Assembly (NCBI RefSeq): GCF_022921095.1
Contig: NZ_CP095053.1
Span: 248,001 to 312,000 of the forward strand
Reading direction: 5' to 3'
Source of the DNA: Hymenobacter aerilatus
Lineage (GTDB): Bacteria; Bacteroidota; Bacteroidia; Cytophagales; Hymenobacteraceae
Length of the DNA stretch: 64,000 bases
The position numbers were made by a program, and so were the translations under genes. The notes beneath the pieces were generated by a model that saw nothing but the letters and a program-made list of their open reading frames with translations, did no database searches and was not told the origin of the DNA. Below, in pieces: positions 1 through 7,749 of this stretch (position 1 is the stretch's first letter; each line of letters opens with the position of its first letter).

Positions 1-641
1 ATGTAGGACGCCCACAGCAGGCTTAGCACGCCCGCCAGCACCGATATGGCAATGGACAAGATGCGGGCCTGCTGAATACTCTCTGCAAGCTTTACGCGCT
101 GCTTGTCACGGCTGTCAAACTCTTCTTTATCAAATTTTTCAAACAAGACTCTGATCTGGTCAACCAGCTGCTTACCCGTCAGGGTAGTCATGAGGCTGCT
201 GTGGGGCATTTCGAGCAGTAGGCGCTGCTCCACATTACGGCGGTGTGCCTCACGCTTTTCGCTTACCAGCATGTGCGAGTAGTCGGCCCATTGCTGGTAT
301 AGGTGCTGGGCCCGCTCGATGCGCCCCTGCTGCGGCGAGCCGCTTTTAAGCTGAGTCCGCAGGCGCAGAAACCGCCCCAGCAAATCCCGCTCGCCCTTGT
401 AGTAAGACTCCAGCATTTTCTCGTTGCCAACCAGCAGGTAGCCCCGAAAGCCCGATTCCATATCCACAATGCTGCGCAGGAGCAGGGTAGCCTCGGCCGT
501 GATGCGCTGCGACTCCTCGACGCGCTGAGAGTTGCGCAGCACATTGCGCGAGAGCTGGTAGTTGACGGCCACCACGACCGCAAACAGCAGCATCACCACA
601 ATAAAACCAGCGAAGAGCTTAGTGGAAAGTTTCAGTTTCAT
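1..641 (-). CDS. CHASE3-domain membrane sensor, N-terminal part (cut by window edge)
   Basis: The reading frame begins at an ATG (639-641) and stays open to the left edge, giving 213 residues without a stop. Residues 9-27 form a transmembrane segment. Residues ~35-170 match the CHASE3 extracytoplasmic sensor pattern, including the family's typical stretch with SQRVEESQRI, DMESGFRGYLL and a following YYKGER. A second hydrophobic segment starts near residue 193. CHASE3 sits between two membrane helices in bacterial sensor histidine kinases and related signalling proteins. The output domain lies outside the window, so kinase is only the commonest possibility. It is divergent from gcvT, with its own -7 box at 727-734. 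Confidence 0.8.
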   Translation of the reverse strand, partial: MKLKLSTKLFAGFIVVMLLFAVVVAVNYQLSRNVLRNSQRVEESQRITAEATLLLRSIVDMESGFRGYLLVGNEKMLESYYKGERDLLGRFLRLRTQLKSGSPQQGRIERAQHLYQQWADYSHMLVSEKREAHRRNVEQRLLLEMPHSSLMTTLTGKQLVDQIRVLFEKFDKEEFDSRDKQRVKLAESIQQARILSIAISVLAGVLSLLWASY

Positions 642-726
642 GAATACCACAAACAGTCGGACCGCTGGGGGAGCTAAAAAACCGAGCCGTATTTTCTTTG
701 GCGGCGCGCTGCCAGCGGGTGAGTTT

Positions 727-734
727 CAAAGATA
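727..734 (-). promoter_or_regulatory. Bacteroidota -7 box for the CHASE3 sensor gene
   Basis: On the minus strand this reads TATCTTTG, an exact match to the Bacteroidota -7 consensus TAnnTTTG. It lies 85 bases before the start codon at 641. No convincing -33 TTTG is visible at the usual ~19-base spacing. Confidence 0.5.
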
Positions 735-774
735 GCAGGATACAGGCAGGTGCGGACCACCGGCCGGAATTGGC

Positions 775-782
775 TACTTTTG
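775..782 (+). promoter_or_regulatory. Bacteroidota -7 box for gcvT
   Basis: TACTTTTG matches TAnnTTTG exactly and lies 58 bases before the gcvT ATG at 841. With the box at 727-734 on the other strand it makes a compact divergent promoter pair. No clear -33 element is seen. Confidence 0.5.
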
Positions 783-840
783 TCCACATCCGACCCCGGT
801 TGGCCCTGGTTTGTTTTCCTACCCTTCTTCTGTTTTCTCC

Positions 841-1944
841 ATGAGCGAAGCTCTCAAAACCGTTGCCCTGAACGACGTGCACCAGCAGCTGGGTGCCAAA
901 ATGGTGCCTTTCGCGGGCTTCAACATGCCCGTGCGCTACTCCTCTGACCTTGAAGAGCACCGGACTGTGCGCCGGGGCGTGGGTATTTTCGACGTGTCGC
1001 ACATGGGTGAGTTCCGAGTGCGCGGTCCGCAGGCCCTCGACCTCATCCAGCGCGTCACCACCAACGATGTCAGCAAGCTCCAGGACGGCAAGGCGCAGTA
1101 CTCGTGCCTACCCAATGAGGAAGGTGGCATTGTAGACGACCTGCTGGTATACAAGCTGGCCGATGAAGACTACCTGCTGGTGGTAAATGCTGGCAACATC
1201 GACAAGGACTGGGCCTGGATTTCGGCGCGCAACACGGAGGGCGCGGAACTGGAAAACCAGTCGGATGAGTGGAGCCTGTTTGCTGTGCAGGGACCCAAGG
1301 CCTCGGCAGCGCTTCAGTCGCTCACCGACACTGACCTAAGCAGCATTCCGTATTATTCCTTTGTGCAAGGCACACTGGCGGGCGCACCAGGCGTCATCAT
1401 CTCGGCCACGGGCTACACCGGCGCGGGCGGTTTTGAACTGTACGTGCCCAACGAGCACGCCCGACAGGTGTGGGAAGCCGTGCTGGAAGCCGGGCAGGAA
1501 TACGGCATTAAGCCCATTGGCCTGGGTGCCCGCGACACGCTACGCCTGGAAATGGGCTACTGCCTCTACGGCAACGACATCACCGACAAAACCTCCCCCT
1601 TAGAGGCCGGTCTGGGCTGGATTACCAAATTCACCAAGGACTTCACCAACGCCGAGGCCCTGAAGCAGCAGAAAGCCGAAGGCGTAACGCGTAAGCTGGT
1701 TGGCTTCGTGATGGATGGTCCCGGCATTCCGCGCAGCCACTACGAGCTGGTGAACGAAGCCGGCGAGAAAATAGGAGAGGTAACATCAGGCACCCAATCG
1801 CCCTCGCTCAGTAAAGGGGTAGGGCTAGGCTACGTGCAAACCGCCTACAGCCAGCCCGGCAGCCAGATTTTTGTGCTAGTGCGCGGCAAGCAGCTGCCAG
1901 CTACCGTTGCCAAGCTGCCTTTCGTATCGGGCACAGAAGCCTAA
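841..1944 (+). CDS. gcvT: Aminomethyltransferase (glycine cleavage T protein)
   Basis: The 367-residue product transfers the aminomethyl carbon from the lipoylated H protein to tetrahydrofolate and releases ammonia, as part of the cytoplasmic glycine cleavage system. The N-terminal GCV_T domain (about residues 8-265) shows [29 protein letters not shown] and [13 protein letters not shown]-terminal barrel follows, with [16 protein letters not shown] chose the ATG at 841 rather than the in-frame ATG at 811, because [12 protein letters not shown] starts where the family starts and the upstream ten residues look like leader translation. Length is normal for the family. The genes for the P and H proteins are not adjacent. 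A strong terminator follows. Confidence 0.97.
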   Translation: MSEALKTVALNDVHQQLGAKMVPFAGFNMPVRYSSDLEEHRTVRRGVGIFDVSHMGEFRVRGPQALDLIQRVTTNDVSKLQDGKAQYSCLPNEEGGIVDDLLVYKLADEDYLLVVNAGNIDKDWAWISARNTEGAELENQSDEWSLFAVQGPKASAALQSLTDTDLSSIPYYSFVQGTLAGAPGVIISATGYTGAGGFELYVPNEHARQVWEAVLEAGQEYGIKPIGLGARDTLRLEMGYCLYGNDITDKTSPLEAGLGWITKFTKDFTNAEALKQQKAEGVTRKLVGFVMDGPGIPRSHYELVNEAGEKIGEVTSGTQSPSLSKGVGLGYVQTAYSQPGSQIFVLVRGKQLPATVAKLPFVSGTEA

Positions 1945-1959
1945 GCACTGAGTAGATGG

Positions 1960-2003
1960 ACAGGGGTAGGGACGGCTCATCAGCATCCCTACCCCTGTTC
2001 TTT
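1960..2003 (+). terminator. Terminator after gcvT
   Basis: Perfect 13-bp arms (ACAGGGGTAGGGA at 1960-1972 and its complement at 1986-1998) enclose a 13-base loop and are followed by a T-rich stretch. It sits 16 bases after the gcvT stop codon. Confidence 0.8.
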
Positions 2004-2050
2004 GTATAGGGTCATCACGACTATCGGGCGCCTGCAAGGTGCTTATTTAC

Positions 2051-2764
2051 ATGCCAAACCTAGATATTTGTTTTTCGCCTGACCTGCTGTCGCTCTACGA
2101 TTTACGTGGGCGCATAGCTGTAGTGGTGGATATTTTGCGGGCTACCTCTAGCATAGTCACGGCGCTGGCGCAGGGCGTTACGCACTTAGTGCCCGTGGAG
2201 ACGCTAGCAGAATGCCGCGCGCTGGCCGCCGATAATTACTTGACTGCTGCCGAGCGTGATGGGGTGCAGGCCGAAGGCGTCGACCTGGGCAATTCGCCCT
2301 TCGGTTACCTCGATGGGGTAGTGCCGGTGCAGGGCCGTTGCGTGGCCATCACGACCACCAACGGCACCCGCGCCATGCACCTGTCGCGTGCGGCCGATGA
2401 GGTGGTGGTAGGGGCCTTCCTGAATCTAGGCGCCGTGGCCGACTTTCTGCGCCAGCAGGGCAAAGATGTGGTAGTGGTGTGTGCTGGCTGGAAAGGACAT
2501 TTTTGCCTCGAAGACACGCTGTTCGGCGGCGCACTAGCTGCCCGCCTTGCGCAGGACTTCGACATAACCAGCTCCGATGCTACCCTGGCCGCCCTCGACC
2601 TGTGGGAAAAAGCCAGCCCCAACGTAGCCGCCTACCTCCTGAAATCGGCCCACGTACGCCGCCTCAACCGTCTCGAAGCTCACAAAGACATGGAGTTCTG
2701 CGTGCACCAAGACGAATACAACTTGGTGCCGGTGTGGCGGAATGGTGAGATTGTGAAGTTGTGA
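2051..2764 (+). CDS. comB: 2-phosphosulfolactate phosphatase family protein (ComB-like)
   Basis: This 237-residue protein belongs to the ComB family, whose characterised archaeal member hydrolyses 2-phosphosulfolactate in coenzyme M synthesis. Bacteroidota carry homologs, but their role is less certain and they may instead serve sulfonate metabolism. Family signatures visible are VVVDILRATSS near the N-terminus, AVGE-like variants, ITTTNGTRA near the centre and CAGWKGHF.LEDTLFGG. A GTG at 2039 would add four residues, but the ATG at 2051 gives the usual N-terminus MPNLDICFSP. Its last codons are part of the long inverted repeat that separates it from the convergent mazG-like gene. Confidence 0.85.
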   Translation: MPNLDICFSPDLLSLYDLRGRIAVVVDILRATSSIVTALAQGVTHLVPVETLAECRALAADNYLTAAERDGVQAEGVDLGNSPFGYLDGVVPVQGRCVAITTTNGTRAMHLSRAADEVVVGAFLNLGAVADFLRQQGKDVVVVCAGWKGHFCLEDTLFGGALAARLAQDFDITSSDATLAALDLWEKASPNVAAYLLKSAHVRRLNRLEAHKDMEFCVHQDEYNLVPVWRNGEIVKL

Positions 2765-2932
2765 GCTGGTGAAATGAGCGTAAAAAACGGTCTGTCATCC
2801 TGAGCTTGCGAAGGACCTTCTCACGTTAGAACGACAGATGTACCAACGACTCGTTCTGCGGGCATAAGGTCCTTCGCAAGCTCAGGATGACAGACCGTTT
2901 TTTACGCTTATTCCACCAGCTCACAACTTCAC
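2753..2932. repeat. Long inverted repeat between convergent genes; copy 1 of the TGTCATCCTGAGC element
   Basis: Arms 2761-2819 and 2866-2924 match at 57 of 59 positions around a 46-base loop. A further eight bases (GTGAAGTT at 2753-2760, complement at 2925-2932) extend the palindrome into the comB coding end and up to the mazG-like stop codon. The core (about 2793-2894) recurs at 56084-56187 and 59975-60078. The loop contains a smaller AGAACGA/TCGTTCT stem and closely resembles the loop of copy 3 at the same length. It probably ends transcription in both directions. Confidence 0.9.
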
Positions 2933-2934
2933 CT

Positions 2935-3261
2935 TTATCTCAACTTCTCATTCTCTTGATGACGAGTGGCGTCTCGCTGCGTCTTTTTCAAAAGGTTTCG
3001 CTGCAAAGCCTCGGTTAAGTTGACGCCGGTTTGGTTGGCCAGGCAGATAACCACGAACAACACATCGGCCAGTTCATCGGCCAGCACTTTGTCCTTATCC
3101 GATTCTTTGAACGACTGTTCGCCGTATTGCCGGGCAATGATGCGGGCCACTTCGCCTACCTCTTCTGTCAGCATCGCCATGTTGGTTAGCTCGTTGAAAT
3201 AGCGTACTCCTGTGGTTTGAATCCACTGGTCAACGGTCTTCTGGGCTTCTTCGATGGTCAT
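2935..3261 (-). CDS. MazG-like nucleotide pyrophosphohydrolase
   Basis: The 108-residue all-alpha protein has the MazG-type metal-binding pattern: TEEVGEVAR near residue 32, then DELADVLF near residue 63, i.e. EExxE followed by ExxD. Family members hydrolyse non-canonical or excess nucleoside triphosphates to the monophosphate and pyrophosphate. Single-domain size fits the short MazG-like group rather than the duplicated E. coli MazG. It is transcribed after dtd, so both could be quality-control enzymes on one transcript. The gap between them is almost entirely a hairpin that ends right at this start codon. Confidence 0.88.
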   Translation of the reverse strand: MTIEEAQKTVDQWIQTTGVRYFNELTNMAMLTEEVGEVARIIARQYGEQSFKESDKDKVLADELADVLFVVICLANQTGVNLTEALQRNLLKKTQRDATRHQENEKLR

Positions 3262-3356
3262 GAGCGGTGAGATGGTGAGTTTGATGTTCTACTGGCGCAA
3301 GTTGCGCAAACTGCGCTGTTAGAACGTCAAACTTACCATTTCACTATCTCACCGTT
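3262..3356. repeat. Intercistronic inverted repeat between dtd and the mazG-like gene
   Basis: Arms 3262-3291 and 3319-3356 pair well except for an eight-base bulge. In the transcript the base of the stem covers the dtd stop codon (3349-3351) and the other end abuts the mazG-like ATG. The loop holds AGTTTGCGCAA, which is also found in the loop of the hairpin at 52307-52417. No transposase-like element or T-run is present. Confidence 0.8.
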
Positions 3357-3789
3357 CTAGCACAATCGTTACGGGGCCGTCGTTTACCAGCTCTACCTGC
3401 ATGTCGGCGCCGAACTCGCCAGTGGGTACGGGCTGGTTCAGTAGCTGCGTGAGCTGCTCCACAAACTGCTCGTAGAGCGGCACGGCCACGGCTGGCGGCG
3501 CAGCGCCTATATAGCTGGGGCGCGTGCCTTTGCTGGCATCGGCCAGTAATGTGAACTGACTGACAACCAATACCTGTCCGTCCACATCCTGCACCGAGCG
3601 GTTCATCTTGCCTTCGTCGTCGGAGAAAATGCGGAGCTGCACCAGCTTCCGGGCCATCCAGTCGAGGGTAGCCGGGGTGTCGGTGGGCGTGAAGCCGACC
3701 AGCACCAGCAGGCCCGGCCCAATCTGACCTGTTACGCGGTGCTCTACCGTGACTTTGGCGTGGCGCACACGCTGCACAACTATTCGCAT
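3349..3789 (-). CDS. dtd: D-aminoacyl-tRNA deacylase
   Basis: The 146-residue protein removes D-amino acids mischarged onto tRNA (D-Tyr and others), and also glycine from tRNA-Ala, in the cytoplasm. It has normal family length and begins with the classic MRIVVQRV. Both active-site motifs are present: SQFTLLAD near residue 77 and the C-terminal NDGPVTI with the cis Gly-Pro. It is first in a two-gene unit with the mazG-like gene. A second frame covers the same span but lacks any family resemblance. Confidence 0.96.
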   Translation of the reverse strand: MRIVVQRVRHAKVTVEHRVTGQIGPGLLVLVGFTPTDTPATLDWMARKLVQLRIFSDDEGKMNRSVQDVDGQVLVVSQFTLLADASKGTRPSYIGAAPPAVAVPLYEQFVEQLTQLLNQPVPTGEFGADMQVELVNDGPVTIVLER

Positions 3790-3863
3790 ACAACAGAAGA
3801 AAAGCTTGGATTGGGCACAGATTAGCGAACTTCGTGGTGCGTTGCTACCCGCCAGCCCGCCGA

Positions 3864-5384
3864 ATGAAAGAAGAAATCAGAACGAAATACGCTAATCTGT
3901 CGCAACTAGCCATGTGGGCGTGGCTGCTACCCGCGCTGCTGTTGGTGCTGGCAGTGCGGCTGCACGGCTTGTCGCAGGCCTCCTTAGCTGATTTCGACTC
4001 GGTGCGCAACTGGCAGATTGTGCAGGAGGTAGCTGCAGGCAATCTGCACGACTGGTTTCACCATCGCAGCCCCGGCTTCTACCTGTTCTTCGCGCCTCTG
4101 GCGGCTCTGCACCCCGATTTTCATTGGTTTCTCTACCTGAACGCCCTGCTATCAGTAGTAGCGGTAGGGTGGCTGACGCATTTTATCAGTATCGAGGCGG
4201 CCCTGCGTCCTTTCGAAGCGGTCCTGCTGGCGTTGCTGCTGGGCACCTCCACGTTCCTGACCTTTTCGGGTCGCGATTTTGCGCTCAGTTCTCTCAGCCT
4301 AGTGCTGTACGTGGGACTGTTGCGAAGCTATTTTTTGCGGCTGCAGCAGCCCTCTCGGCGGCAATTGCTGCGCGCAGTTACTTGGGTAGCAGTGGGACTC
4401 ACCGTGAATTATAAGTTCTTGCTGGCCCTACCCATTATCGGCCTTTTCGAGCTGTTGCGGGCCGATAAGCTGCTGTTGCAGCGCGGCATGCTGTGGCGGG
4501 TGTTGGGTATTCTGGCTGCGCCTTACGTGGTGCTGAGTCTGATCGGCTGGATGTCTGGCCTACCCTGGTGGCGCTGGCTAGCTATGTACTACGACATCGT
4601 ATTTCCTACCCAGCCTAATGCGGCCGGGCGCACGGGTCACATGCACTTCGATGTATTGTATTACCCGCGCTTTCTGCTCGATTTCGAGTCCCCGCTTTCC
4701 TGGCTGGGGGTAGGGCTGTTTCCGGTGGTGTTCTGGCGCGAGGTGCGAGCTACCTGGCAGCGGCCCAGTTTGGCGCTGTACGTGGCCGTGTGGGCGTATT
4801 GCTGGCTGGCGGGCATGTCGCTGCTGCTGAAAGCGCCGCGGGGGCTACTATTTGCTTACGGCTTGTTTGCTATCCTGGGGTTCCTGGTGCTGCGACGTTT
4901 AGGCCGTGGGCAGAGCGTAGTAGTAGCGGTACTCACTATTGGAGCCATTGGCTGGAATTTCACTCGCATCCGGGCCGAAGTGTATGCCTACACCCCCACA
5001 AACTACCCGGCAGTGGCTACGTGGCTGCATGCGCATGGGGCGCACCGCATGGTGAGTACGGTAGGGCTGAGCCTGGCGCCTTATCTTGCGCCTACCGATT
5101 CTATTCGGGCAATTACCACAGAGCGGGTGTTGCCCACGTTTCGGCGGCGGGGCTACCGCTACGTATTGCTGGATGGCTACTGGCGCGTGACCAACATTCG
5201 GCAGTTCGACTCGCTGCGCCGGCAGCCGCCCGTTGCGGCGTGGTCGGAGCCGATGCTGGTAGCCCCTCTGAATTTTCTGGAGCACTCTGAGTATACAGCC
5301 CTCTCGTACACTGAGACGCTGCAGCTGCAACGGCTAGCGCAGCGCGACACCACACAACTCCTCTTATATAAATTACAAGAGTAG
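3864..5384 (+). CDS. GT39/ArnT-like multi-pass membrane glycosyltransferase
   Basis: The 506-residue protein has about 11-12 hydrophobic helices and, after the first, an acidic loop LADFDSVRNW, where GT39/PMT-type (GT-C fold) transferases keep their catalytic aspartate. The RSPGFYLFFAPLAAL segment that follows is typical of this superfamily. Such enzymes use polyprenyl-phosphate-linked sugars and glycosylate lipids or proteins outside the membrane. The ATG at 3864 is preferred over an earlier in-frame start at 3834, which lacks support. It leads a run of four same-strand genes with gaps of 32, 9 and 6 bases, and the last two are ArnC- and formyltransferase-like. The acceptor is unknown. Confidence 0.75.
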   Translation: MKEEIRTKYANLSQLAMWAWLLPALLLVLAVRLHGLSQASLADFDSVRNWQIVQEVAAGNLHDWFHHRSPGFYLFFAPLAALHPDFHWFLYLNALLSVVAVGWLTHFISIEAALRPFEAVLLALLLGTSTFLTFSGRDFALSSLSLVLYVGLLRSYFLRLQQPSRRQLLRAVTWVAVGLTVNYKFLLALPIIGLFELLRADKLLLQRGMLWRVLGILAAPYVVLSLIGWMSGLPWWRWLAMYYDIVFPTQPNAAGRTGHMHFDVLYYPRFLLDFESPLSWLGVGLFPVVFWREVRATWQRPSLALYVAVWAYCWLAGMSLLLKAPRGLLFAYGLFAILGFLVLRRLGRGQSVVVAVLTIGAIGWNFTRIRAEVYAYTPTNYPAVATWLHAHGAHRMVSTVGLSLAPYLAPTDSIRAITTERVLPTFRRRGYRYVLLDGYWRVTNIRQFDSLRRQPPVAAWSEPMLVAPLNFLEHSEYTALSYTETLQLQRLAQRDTTQLLLYKLQE

Positions 5385-5416
5385 GTGCAGTGGCACGACG
5401 AATAATTATGCCGTAA

Positions 5417-6115
5417 ATGAAAAAGGTAGCTATTCTGCAATCAAACTATATTCCCTGGAAAGGGTATTTTGATATTATTCACGCAGTAGATGAATTTATT
5501 TTATACGATGATATGCAGTATACACGCCGCGACTGGCGTAATAGAAATAAAATTGTTACATCACACGGCTTGCAATGGCTGACTATACCGGTGCAACAAT
5601 ATGACTTCAAGCAAAAAATAAAGGATACGCCCGTCATAAGTTCAATTTGGCAACAAAAACATTGGCGTAGCATCCAGCAAGCGTATGCGAAGTCTTTGTT
5701 TTTTAAAAATTATGAAAGCATTTTTCAAAGTTTATACGAGGCTAATCAATATACTTATTTAAGCGAAATCAATTATACTTTTATTAAGGCTATTTGTGAC
5801 GTGCTTGGTATCACTACCAAAATTTCCTGGTCGATGGAGTATACCTTAGCTGCGGGAAAAACTGAGCGGCTGGTGAAGCTGGTGCAGGATGCAGGCGGTA
5901 CAGAATACTTATCGGGGCCAGCGGCCAAGGACTACCTGGACGAGTCGTTGTTTGCAGCGGCTGGTATTGCGGTGCGTTGGATGGATTACAGCGGCTATCC
6001 GTCGTATCAGCAGCTTGGCAATCAGCCGTTCGAGCACGGTGTTTCGGTGCTGGATCTATTGTTCAACGAAGGCCCGAACGCGCCGAAGTTTATGAAAACC
6101 TTTTCTACTCCCTAG
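5417..6115 (+). CDS. WbqC-like family protein
   Basis: The 232-residue protein starts with MKKVAILQSNYIPWKGYFD and continues with YDDMQYTRRDWRNRNKI and WLTIPV, the hallmark block of the WbqC-like family found in O-antigen and other surface-polysaccharide clusters. The biochemical role of the family is not established, as far as I know. The first two-thirds of the gene is far AT-richer than its surroundings: I count about 32 percent GC over 5641-5820, against about 60 percent over 5881-5940 in the same gene. That suggests transferred or recombined DNA. It lies between two glycosyltransferases in one transcription unit. Confidence 0.85.
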   Translation: MKKVAILQSNYIPWKGYFDIIHAVDEFILYDDMQYTRRDWRNRNKIVTSHGLQWLTIPVQQYDFKQKIKDTPVISSIWQQKHWRSIQQAYAKSLFFKNYESIFQSLYEANQYTYLSEINYTFIKAICDVLGITTKISWSMEYTLAAGKTERLVKLVQDAGGTEYLSGPAAKDYLDESLFAAAGIAVRWMDYSGYPSYQQLGNQPFEHGVSVLDLLFNEGPNAPKFMKTFSTP

Positions 6116-6124
6116 CTTTCGTAC

Positions 6125-7054
6125 ATGACGGCCGTTGCTTATTCTGTTATCGTACCGGTGTACCAAGGCGAAGAAACCCTGCGCCCATTGGTGGCACAAC
6201 TGCGCGATTTCTTTGCGCAAGCCGGCTGGACGTACGAAATCATCCTCGTGTACGATTGTGGCCCCGACCAGTCGTGGGCGGTTATTCAGGCGCTGCACCA
6301 GCAGTTCGGGAACCAGGTAAAAGGCGTGCGGCTGTCGCGGAACTTTGGGCAGCATAACGCTCTAATCTGCGGGTTTGGGCACGCCCGTGGCCAGTTCATC
6401 ATTACCCTAGACGAGGATTTACAGCATCGTCCCGCAGATATTGCCTTGCTGATTGCGCAGCAGCAACAAGGCAATTTTGATGTGGTATATGGCAAATATG
6501 AAACCCTGCAACACTCCGCTTTTCGTAATTACACTTCTCGTCTGTTAAAGAAGTTGCTGCGCGTAGGTATTCCGGGATTACACTCAGATTACTCGGCTTT
6601 TCGGCTGATAAAAACCAGTGTGGCGAAATACTGTCTGGAGATGAATAATTCGTATACGTTTCTGGATGGTTATTTATCCTGGATAACAGATAGTGTGAGT
6701 AGCGTAGCCGTGGCACATCAACCACGAGTCGCTGGAAAAAGTAGTTATACTCTACGAAAATTACTCAATCACTCTATCAATATATTTGTTACATTTTCTG
6801 ATTTGCCCGTGCGGATTTTATCCGTGCTTTCTATTCTTGTCTTTTTAGTTACGCTGATATATTCCACTTATGTGTTGATTCGTAAGCTGATCTATAATGA
6901 CTTTCTTTCTGGTTTCCCTTCGCTGATTATTGCCATTGGTTTTGGGGTAGGGCTTATTATGCTAGGCATGGGTGTTCTGGGCGAATACATACACCGCATT
7001 AATTTAAAAACCACCCGGCGGCCAAACTTTGTGGAGCGGGAAACGCTGGACTAG
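6125..7054 (+). CDS. ArnC-like GT2 glycosyltransferase with two C-terminal membrane helices
   Basis: The 309-residue protein has a GT2 (GT-A fold) domain over residues 1-220 and two transmembrane helices at about 235-255 and 270-292. The central block RNFGQHNALICGF.HARG..IITLDEDLQ and the end GMGVLGEYIHRI closely parallel ArnC/DPM1-type transferases, which load a sugar onto undecaprenyl phosphate on the cytoplasmic side. The usual DDG nucleotide-binding motif is YDCG here (residues ~41-44), a variant also seen in relatives. The second half of the gene (about 6480-6960) is AT-rich. It starts 9 bases after the WbqC-like gene and ends 6 bases before the formyltransferase. Confidence 0.88.
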   Translation: MTAVAYSVIVPVYQGEETLRPLVAQLRDFFAQAGWTYEIILVYDCGPDQSWAVIQALHQQFGNQVKGVRLSRNFGQHNALICGFGHARGQFIITLDEDLQHRPADIALLIAQQQQGNFDVVYGKYETLQHSAFRNYTSRLLKKLLRVGIPGLHSDYSAFRLIKTSVAKYCLEMNNSYTFLDGYLSWITDSVSSVAVAHQPRVAGKSSYTLRKLLNHSINIFVTFSDLPVRILSVLSILVFLVTLIYSTYVLIRKLIYNDFLSGFPSLIIAIGFGVGLIMLGMGVLGEYIHRINLKTTRRPNFVERETLD

Positions 7055-7060
7055 CACTAC

Positions 7061-7738
7061 ATGAAGCACCGAATTGCTTTTCTGGTTTCGGGTGGTGGGG
7101 GCACGCTGCGCCTGGTGCATCAGGCAGCGCGCCGCTTGCAGTTACCCTGGGAAATCTGCCTGGTGCTGGCCGACCGGCCCTGCGGTGCTCTGGCCTATGC
7201 CGACGATCAGCAATTGCCGGTAGCGCAAGTAACCTATTCCCGGCAGGCGCCCGAAGCGTTGCAGGCGGCGCTGCAACAAGCCCAACCCGATGTGGTGGTA
7301 TTGGCTTTCGACCGTATCCTGGATGCGGCAACGCTGGCATTGTTTCCTGGGCGCTTTATCAACGTGCATTATTCCTTGCTCCCGTCTTTTGCCGGTCTGG
7401 TAGGCATGAAAACCGTGGAGCAGGCGCGGGCGCAACAGGTACGCATATTGGGCGCCACGTGCCATGAGGTGACAGAGCAGGTAGACGGCGGCCCGGTGTT
7501 GGCCCAGTGCGCCCTACCTGTCGACTGGCAACGCGATGCGCCTGCTACGCTGCACCAAGTGCTGTTTCGGGGCGCGGGGCTAATATTATTGCAAAGCCTG
7601 TTGCACCGGTTTGGGTGGGTAGGCGGCCCCGAGCAAGAGCAACTCCGCTACCTGCAAAAAACGCTGCTGTGCTCCCCGCCGCTAACCTTTGATGCCGGAC
7701 TGCTGACCGAGGAGTTGTGGCAGCAAGTAAGTGGCTAA
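7061..7738 (+). CDS. Formyltransferase-family protein, probably a sugar N-formyltransferase
   Basis: The 225-residue protein has the formyltransferase fold used by PurN, Fmt and ArnA: a glycine-rich start (FLVSGGGGTLRL), then FINVHYSLLPSF carrying the catalytic Asn and His, then a conserved Asp in EQVDGGPVLAQ. These enzymes move a formyl group from N10-formyltetrahydrofolate to an amine. The genes next to it make lipid-linked sugars, so an amino-sugar substrate is more likely than a purine intermediate or Met-tRNA. That is inference from context. It is the last gene of the cassette and converges on mltG with an 11-base gap. Confidence 0.8.
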   Translation: MKHRIAFLVSGGGGTLRLVHQAARRLQLPWEICLVLADRPCGALAYADDQQLPVAQVTYSRQAPEALQAALQQAQPDVVVLAFDRILDAATLALFPGRFINVHYSLLPSFAGLVGMKTVEQARAQQVRILGATCHEVTEQVDGGPVLAQCALPVDWQRDAPATLHQVLFRGAGLILLQSLLHRFGWVGGPEQEQLRYLQKTLLCSPPLTFDAGLLTEELWQQVSG

Positions 7739-7749
7739 TCTTAACATTA

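Noticed and set aside
619-1002. 127-codon minus-strand frame across the divergent promoter region into gcvT
   Set aside because: It would cover both divergent -7 boxes and run antisense into gcvT; low likelihood.
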